Shown here one piece after another: positions 59,680 to 64,000 of a DNA stretch of 64,000 bases (positions within the stretch are counted from its first letter, which is position 1; each line of letters starts with the position of its first letter). A program made the translations under genes and the position numbers. Source of the stretch: an uncultured Clostridia bacterium. Its GTDB lineage: Bacteria; Bacillota; Clostridia; TANB77; CAG-465. The notes below the pieces were generated by a model. That model had not been told where the DNA came from, ran no database searches, and was given only the letters and a program-made list of their open reading frames with translations. The stretch covers positions 1-64,000 of the forward strand of contig CAKOYF010000002.1 in assembly GCA_934130595.1 (NCBI GenBank). The letters run 5' to 3'.

Positions 59680-60738
59680 GTGAAAGAAGATAAAGCATTT
59701 ATAGTTAGAAAGGTTCTTACTGTTGTAAGTCTAATTCTTATATTTGCTACAGCTGGATTACTAGCAATAACAACTCAACTTAAGACAATAACATTTAATT
59801 ACTATGGTAACGTTAAATCAATTAAAACATTAGCCAGTTCTGTAGATGCATTTTTACTACAAAATGATATTTGTTTAAATGAAAGTGCAATAATAGAACC
59901 TGCCAAAAAATCTAGATTAACTAACGGAATGACTATAACAGTTTCTAGTAAAGAAACTGAATCTTTTGATATAGAAAGTGTAAGAGAGTCATATTCTCCA
60001 GTAGTAGCTAGTGTAAGTGAAGAAATTGAGTCTATACCATACGAAGAAGAAAAAGTAAATAATGATGAGAGAGAATCTGGAGAAACAGCCGTATTAAAAG
60101 AAGGCGTTGAGGGTTCTAAATCAATAAGTTATATAGTTAAATCAACAAATGATAAAGTAATTCAAAAAGATGAAATAAGAAGTAAAGTGCTTGCAGAAGC
60201 ACAAAACAGAGTAGTAGAAGTTGGAACAAAGGTTACAGTTTCAAGAAGTAATGTTGTAACATCAATTATGACAGATGTTGTTGATGGTGGATTTGTTCAA
60301 TATAATATTTCACTACCTGTTGAATATCAACAGTATGCATATAATCTATGTAAAAGATATGGAATAGATTATCCATTATTCTTAGCTATGATGTATCAAG
60401 AAAGTACATTTAATGTTAATGCAGGAGCAAATGGATTATATAAAGGTCTATGTCAAGTTGGTGTAGGTAACTTACCTATTGCTGGAATTGAAACCGCAGC
60501 ACAATTACTAGATCCATATAATAACATGGCTGCAGGAGCATATATGCTATATAATAATCTAGTAGCTGCTAGAAATTATACTTCAGATACACAAACACAA
60601 TGGGTTTTTGCATTAAACTCATATAATATGGGAATTGGCGGATATCTATCTGTGTTCAATTCTGGAACTATTGATAGAGCATATAGCACAAATATATTAA
60701 GAACTAGAGATAGATTAATAACAAATGGTGGATTATAA
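59680..60738 (+). CDS. Lytic transglycosylase with ubiquitin-like and G5-type domains
   Basis: A 352-residue anchored cell-wall enzyme: N-terminal membrane helix (residues 10-30), DUF348-like domain (YYGNVKSIKTLASSVDAFL), G5-like domain (EVGTKVTVSR region) and a C-terminal SLT domain with catalytic Glu in MMYQESTFNVNA, then GLCQVG and the LNSYNMG helix. It cleaves peptidoglycan glycan strands. The start is GTG at 59680 with AGGAGG upstream. The neighbour rsmA recalls the yabE-rnmV-ksgA order of Bacillus. Confidence 0.88.
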   Translation: MKEDKAFIVRKVLTVVSLILIFATAGLLAITTQLKTITFNYYGNVKSIKTLASSVDAFLLQNDICLNESAIIEPAKKSRLTNGMTITVSSKETESFDIESVRESYSPVVASVSEEIESIPYEEEKVNNDERESGETAVLKEGVEGSKSISYIVKSTNDKVIQKDEIRSKVLAEAQNRVVEVGTKVTVSRSNVVTSIMTDVVDGGFVQYNISLPVEYQQYAYNLCKRYGIDYPLFLAMMYQESTFNVNAGANGLYKGLCQVGVGNLPIAGIETAAQLLDPYNNMAAGAYMLYNNLVAARNYTSDTQTQWVFALNSYNMGIGGYLSVFNSGTIDRAYSTNILRTRDRLITNGGL

Positions 60739-60749
60739 TATATTAATAT

Positions 60750-60780
60750 AAAGAATAGCGTATGCTATTCTTTTATTTTT
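60750..60780 (+). terminator. Intrinsic terminator
   Basis: AAGAATAGC, GTAT loop, GCTATTCTT, TTATTTTT between the transglycosylase and rsmA. Confidence 0.88.
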
Positions 60781-60794
60781 AAAGGAGCAAATAC

Positions 60795-61655
60795 ATGGAA
60801 AATACATTATCAAAGACTAGAAAAATAATGAATAAATTTAATATTGTAGCAAACAAAAGATTTGGGCAAAACTTTTTAATAGACGATAATATTTTACAAG
60901 GAATAGTAGATGTTGCAGATGTAGAAGAAAATGATTTGGTAATAGAAATAGGACCAGGTCTTGGAAATTTAACCGAATATTTACTTGAAAGAGCAAAATA
61001 TGTATTATTAGTTGAAATAGATCCAAAGATGATAGAAGTATTGCAAGATAGATTTAAACAAAATACGAATTATACATTAATTAATGAGGATATATTAAAG
61101 GTAAATATAGATGAAAAGGTAAAGCAGATTGAAAATGATAATAATATAAAATTTAGTTCTGTTAAAGTAGTAGCTAATTTACCATATTATATTACTACAC
61201 CAATTCTTTTTAAGTTACTAGAAGATGAAAATTCTATATCAAGTATAACTGTAATGGTTCAAAAGGAAGTAGCAGATAGAATGGTAGCAAGTCCTAAGAG
61301 CAAAGAATATGGTATATTAACATTAATGGTAGATTATTTTTCAAATGCAGATACTAAATTAATAGTACCTAATTCAAGCTTTATTCCTGAACCAGGAGTT
61401 ACTTCTGCAGTTATTAATTTACAAAAAGACAGAAAGTATGAAGTAAAAGATGAAAAAGTATTTTTTGAATTAATACATAAGGCTTTTGCACAAAGAAGAA
61501 AGAAAATGGTTAATTCATTAACATCTACTAATTTTAATAATATGGATAAGCAAAGTATTGAAAAACTATTTTCAGATTGTGGTATAAAGCTTACTGCAAG
61601 AGCAGAAGAACTAGAGATAGAAGATTTTATTAAATTAGCAAATAGTATTGAATAA
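60795..61655 (+). CDS. rsmA: 16S rRNA dimethyladenosine transferase RsmA (KsgA)
   Basis: A 286-residue methyltransferase that dimethylates two adjacent adenosines in the 3' hairpin of 16S rRNA. It has KRFGQNFLID, the SAM loop EIGPGLGNLTEYL and the catalytic ANLPYYITTPI. AAGGAGC precedes the ATG. The glycerophosphodiesterase follows ten bases later. Confidence 0.97.
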   Translation: MENTLSKTRKIMNKFNIVANKRFGQNFLIDDNILQGIVDVADVEENDLVIEIGPGLGNLTEYLLERAKYVLLVEIDPKMIEVLQDRFKQNTNYTLINEDILKVNIDEKVKQIENDNNIKFSSVKVVANLPYYITTPILFKLLEDENSISSITVMVQKEVADRMVASPKSKEYGILTLMVDYFSNADTKLIVPNSSFIPEPGVTSAVINLQKDRKYEVKDEKVFFELIHKAFAQRRKKMVNSLTSTNFNNMDKQSIEKLFSDCGIKLTARAEELEIEDFIKLANSIE

Positions 61656-61665
61656 GAGGGATAAT

Positions 61666-62388
61666 ATGAATTTAGAAAAGTATAAATATATTGCACATAG
61701 AGGTCTATATAATAGATTAGATACTCCAGAAAATTCTATGAAAGCATTCGAAAATGCAATTTTAAAAGGATATGCAATAGAATTAGATGTTAATATGACT
61801 AATGATGGACATTTAGTTGTATTTCATGATGAAAGCTTAAAAAGGATGACTGGCATAAAAAATAATATAACTGCATTAGATTTAAATGAAATAAAAAAGT
61901 TAAAATTATTAGGTACTAATAATTTAATTCCAACATTTGAGGATGTTTTGATGTTAGTTAATGGTAAAGTTCCATTAATGATCGAAGTTAAAAGAAACGA
62001 GAGATATAAAGAACTTATGCCTAAATTAAAGAGAATGCTTGAAAAGTATGATGGAGAGTATGTTATTGAATCTTTTGATCCTAGAGTAATATATTGGTTA
62101 AGAAAAAATGCACCAGACGTTATAAGAGGACAATTAGCAGCAAAGAATTTACGAGAAATATCAAATAAAACTTTGAAATATCTTCTTGGAAAAATGGCAT
62201 TTAATGTAATTACCAAACCTAACTTTGTATCATATGTTTTTACTGAGGTAGATGAGAACTTTTACAAAAAACAAAAAGCTAAAAATAGAGATGTCGCTGT
62301 ATGGACTGTAAAAAATAAAGAAGATTACGAAAGAGTAAAGGGCTGTGCAGATATGTATATATTTGAAAATGAGGAGACTATCAGATAA
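61666..62388 (+). CDS. Glycerophosphodiester phosphodiesterase
   Basis: A 240-residue GDPD enzyme that splits glycerophosphodiesters into glycerol-3-phosphate and an alcohol. It shows AHRGLYNRLDTPENS (His and Arg), the metal-binding ELDVNMTNDGHLVVFHD, and MIEVK and VESFD-like (YVIESFDP) strands. No signal peptide is present, so it is cytoplasmic. ATG 61666 with AGAGGGA upstream is preferred over a TTG inside rsmA. Confidence 0.93.
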   Translation: MNLEKYKYIAHRGLYNRLDTPENSMKAFENAILKGYAIELDVNMTNDGHLVVFHDESLKRMTGIKNNITALDLNEIKKLKLLGTNNLIPTFEDVLMLVNGKVPLMIEVKRNERYKELMPKLKRMLEKYDGEYVIESFDPRVIYWLRKNAPDVIRGQLAAKNLREISNKTLKYLLGKMAFNVITKPNFVSYVFTEVDENFYKKQKAKNRDVAVWTVKNKEDYERVKGCADMYIFENEETIR

Positions 62389-62405
62389 TGAAGTCTCCTC
62401 ATTTA
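62371..62405. terminator. Convergent terminator
   Basis: GAGGAGACT (62371-62379) pairs with AGTCTCCTC (62392-62400), overlapping the end of the GDPD gene and close to the end of tdk. Confidence 0.75.
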
Positions 62406-62406
62406 A

Positions 62407-62988
62407 TTATATACCAGCTACATGGTGCGTTAATCTTTTATAACATTTTCTACATACTGCTTTATATGAATCATTTCCACCAATTAAGATGTCGGGCCCT
62501 GTAGTTACGGGAACACCACTTATCATACGCATATTTACAGTGGCTTTTTTTCCACATTCACAGATAGTTTTAATTTCTTCAATTTTATCGGCCATTTCCA
62601 TTAATGGTCCTGAGCCTTCAAAGAACTTCATTCTAAAATTAGTTCTTAACCCATAACAAATTACAGGAATTTCTAGTATATCTACAATGTCTGTAAGCTG
62701 TACTACTTGCTTACGAGTTAAAAATTGAGCCTCATCTATTAAAATGCAATCTGGTTTGGTTTCTAGTTGTTTAATTTGCCTATAAATATTTGTTTCTGAA
62801 TCGAATAATTCTGCATCAGATTGTATACCTATTCTAGTTGTTACTTTTCCTACATCATATCTATCATCTATTTTTGCTGTGTAAATAACTACGTTTTGAC
62901 CTCTTTCTTTGTAATTGTATGCTACTTTTAGTAAATCTATTGTTTTACCGCTTCCCATTGCTCCATATCTAAAATATAATTTTGACAT
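62407..62988 (-). CDS. tdk: Thymidine kinase
   Basis: A 193-residue type II thymidine kinase that phosphorylates thymidine in the salvage pathway. It has the P-loop RYGAMGSGKT, Walker B CILIDEAQF, and a zinc-binding set CECG...CRKC. The ATG at 62988 gives MSKLYFRYG, and GGAAGG lies just upstream; the longer frame to 63054 would add 22 atypical residues. Confidence 0.95.
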   Translation of the reverse strand: MSKLYFRYGAMGSGKTIDLLKVAYNYKERGQNVVIYTAKIDDRYDVGKVTTRIGIQSDAELFDSETNIYRQIKQLETKPDCILIDEAQFLTRKQVVQLTDIVDILEIPVICYGLRTNFRMKFFEGSGPLMEMADKIEEIKTICECGKKATVNMRMISGVPVTTGPDILIGGNDSYKAVCRKCYKRLTHHVAGI

Positions 62989-63075
62989 ATACCTTCCTCC
63001 AAAATTACAAAAATTATAGCATAAAAGATATTTGTTGTTAATAAAAAACGACAAAAAAATAAAAAAATCTACATA

Positions 63076-63104
63076 TTGACATGCTAACTCTTTTCATATA
63101 TAAT
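63076..63104 (+). promoter_or_regulatory. Full-consensus promoter
   Basis: TTGACA (63076-63081), 17-nt spacer, TATAAT (63099-63104), ahead of the metallophosphoesterase gene; divergent from tdk. Confidence 0.9.
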
Positions 63105-63184
63105 TTGGTCAGTTGTAATACATGATGAGCGAAAATAATTATTAGCTTGATTTACCACAAGATTAATATTAAGGAGGGGTTATT

Positions 63185-64000
63185 ATGAGAAATTATAGCC
63201 ATATAATTGAAAAAATGAAAAAGGAGCAGCTCACTTTAAAACAACTAAGATTACAAATGGAGGACATAAATTATCTAAGAGACATGGGATACAATGTAAA
63301 AGAACAATATGATCCTAGAAAGGGTGATGATGTTTATTATATTGTAACTTCTGGTGATACAGCATATATTAAAATTTCTGATGCACCAAAAAAAGGCAAA
63401 AGTGTAGTTTTAAAACTTCTAGAGATATCTGATTTACACACAGGATGTAGAAATTTTGATAAAGTTGGATTAGATAAAACACTTCAAGAAGCAAAAGAAA
63501 GAGGAGTTGAGTATGTTCACATATCAGGAGATCTGATTGATGGATTTGGAGTATATAGGGGACAAGAAAACAACCTAAAATTAAACAAAGCCATCGAACA
63601 AGTAAACGAGCTTATGTCTGTACTTGAAAAATATGACTTCTGGTATATTGCCAGTATGGGAAATCACGACCAATCATATTGTATGAAAGGTGGAGTAGAT
63701 CCCATAAAATACTTAGAAAGCAAAATGGCAAAAAAAGGTAGAAGATTTACCTATTTGAATGCATATGAAGCAAATATAATTCATGCAGGTATAGTTTTCA
63801 GATTGGTTCATTTGCAAGGTGGTGCAGCTAGAGCCGCATCATATAAAGTACAAGTGTACTTATCCAGAGTGTTTGAAAGCAACTTAAATGATGTATATAT
63901 TGGAGGAAAAGTATACAATTTAAGAAGTATTCAAGCTGGACATTTTCATACTTTTTATTCACTATCTATGAGTGGTATTAGAATAATAATGCCTGGTAAT
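63185..64000 (+). CDS. Metallophosphoesterase, 3' partial
   Basis: At least 272 residues are visible; the gene runs off the window. Motifs of the calcineurin-like phosphoesterase fold are in order: EISDLHTG (D-x-H), HISGDLIDG (GD), SMGNHDQS (GNHD), LVHLQG and AGHFHTFY (GHxH). The first 70 residues form a coiled-coil and a separate small domain, unlike short phosphodiesterases. AGGAGGGG precedes the ATG at 63185. The acid- and metal-binding set is complete. Possible roles include DNA or cyclic nucleotide processing; not resolved. Confidence 0.88.
   Translation, partial: MRNYSHIIEKMKKEQLTLKQLRLQMEDINYLRDMGYNVKEQYDPRKGDDVYYIVTSGDTAYIKISDAPKKGKSVVLKLLEISDLHTGCRNFDKVGLDKTLQEAKERGVEYVHISGDLIDGFGVYRGQENNLKLNKAIEQVNELMSVLEKYDFWYIASMGNHDQSYCMKGGVDPIKYLESKMAKKGRRFTYLNAYEANIIHAGIVFRLVHLQGGAARAASYKVQVYLSRVFESNLNDVYIGGKVYNLRSIQAGHFHTFYSLSMSGIRIIMPGN

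Overview
The window is very AT-rich and reads as an endospore-forming member of the Clostridia (low-GC Firmicutes), probably an uncultured gut-type lineage. The support is a Spo0E-like gene, spmA/spmB, a CwlD-like amidase, a YlbF-family gene, three TGTCGAA-type Spo0A boxes, strong AGGAGG ribosome binding sites, near-consensus sigma-A promoters, and a type II-A CRISPR-Cas system. No 16S or ribosomal protein genes are present, so the genus cannot be fixed.

Layout. 1-3.1 kb: accessory genes (PD-(D/E)XK nuclease fragment, an orphan, a DUF4143 ATPase). 3.2-4.5 kb: a scar with TnpV-family and DUF6809-like genes, paired direct repeats, the 3' half of an initiator tRNA, and a relic of a second DUF4143 ATPase. 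4.56-11.5 kb: a complete type II-A locus, with tracrRNA on the minus strand, cas9-cas1-cas2-csn2, a leader, and an array of 13 full repeats plus one degenerate repeat with thirteen 30-nt spacers. 11.5-13.6 kb: a Wzz/BY-kinase pair whose kinase is frameshifted, and a DUF4046 gene. 13.7-29.1 kb: mostly housekeeping (tex, pspC-like, nadK, rpiB, a tagO/wecA-type transferase, yqeY, an M16 peptidase pair) mixed with orphan genes.

29.2-35.1 kb is the most unusual block. Two promoters with the same geometry (Spo0A box, then a sigma-A promoter 36 nt further on) drive a 49-aa Spo0E-like gene and a four-gene operon. That operon encodes a TraC-like protein, a VirB4-like ATPase, a CpaE/MinD-like ATPase and a helical orphan, with none of the other parts of a conjugation or Tad system. 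I read it as a candidate sporulation-linked membrane or secretion machine. 35.1-37.4 kb carries a nucleotidyltransferase, a MoaA-like radical SAM enzyme and a NUDIX protein behind a 5' attenuator-like hairpin. 37.4-38.9 kb has an ECF sigma factor and an anchored protein behind an ECF-type promoter.

39-64 kb is core genome: cwlD-like, a ClpP-like protease, a giant dehydratase-activase fusion, tadA flanked by two tRNA-Arg genes (one of them its expected substrate), spmAB, mutS, mutL, miaA, dut, lemA-htpX, a G5/SLT lytic transglycosylase next to rsmA, a glycerophosphodiesterase and tdk. Inserted between mutS and mutL is an unnamed three-gene minus-strand operon with a HESEH metalloprotease-like protein. 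The window ends inside a metallophosphoesterase gene.
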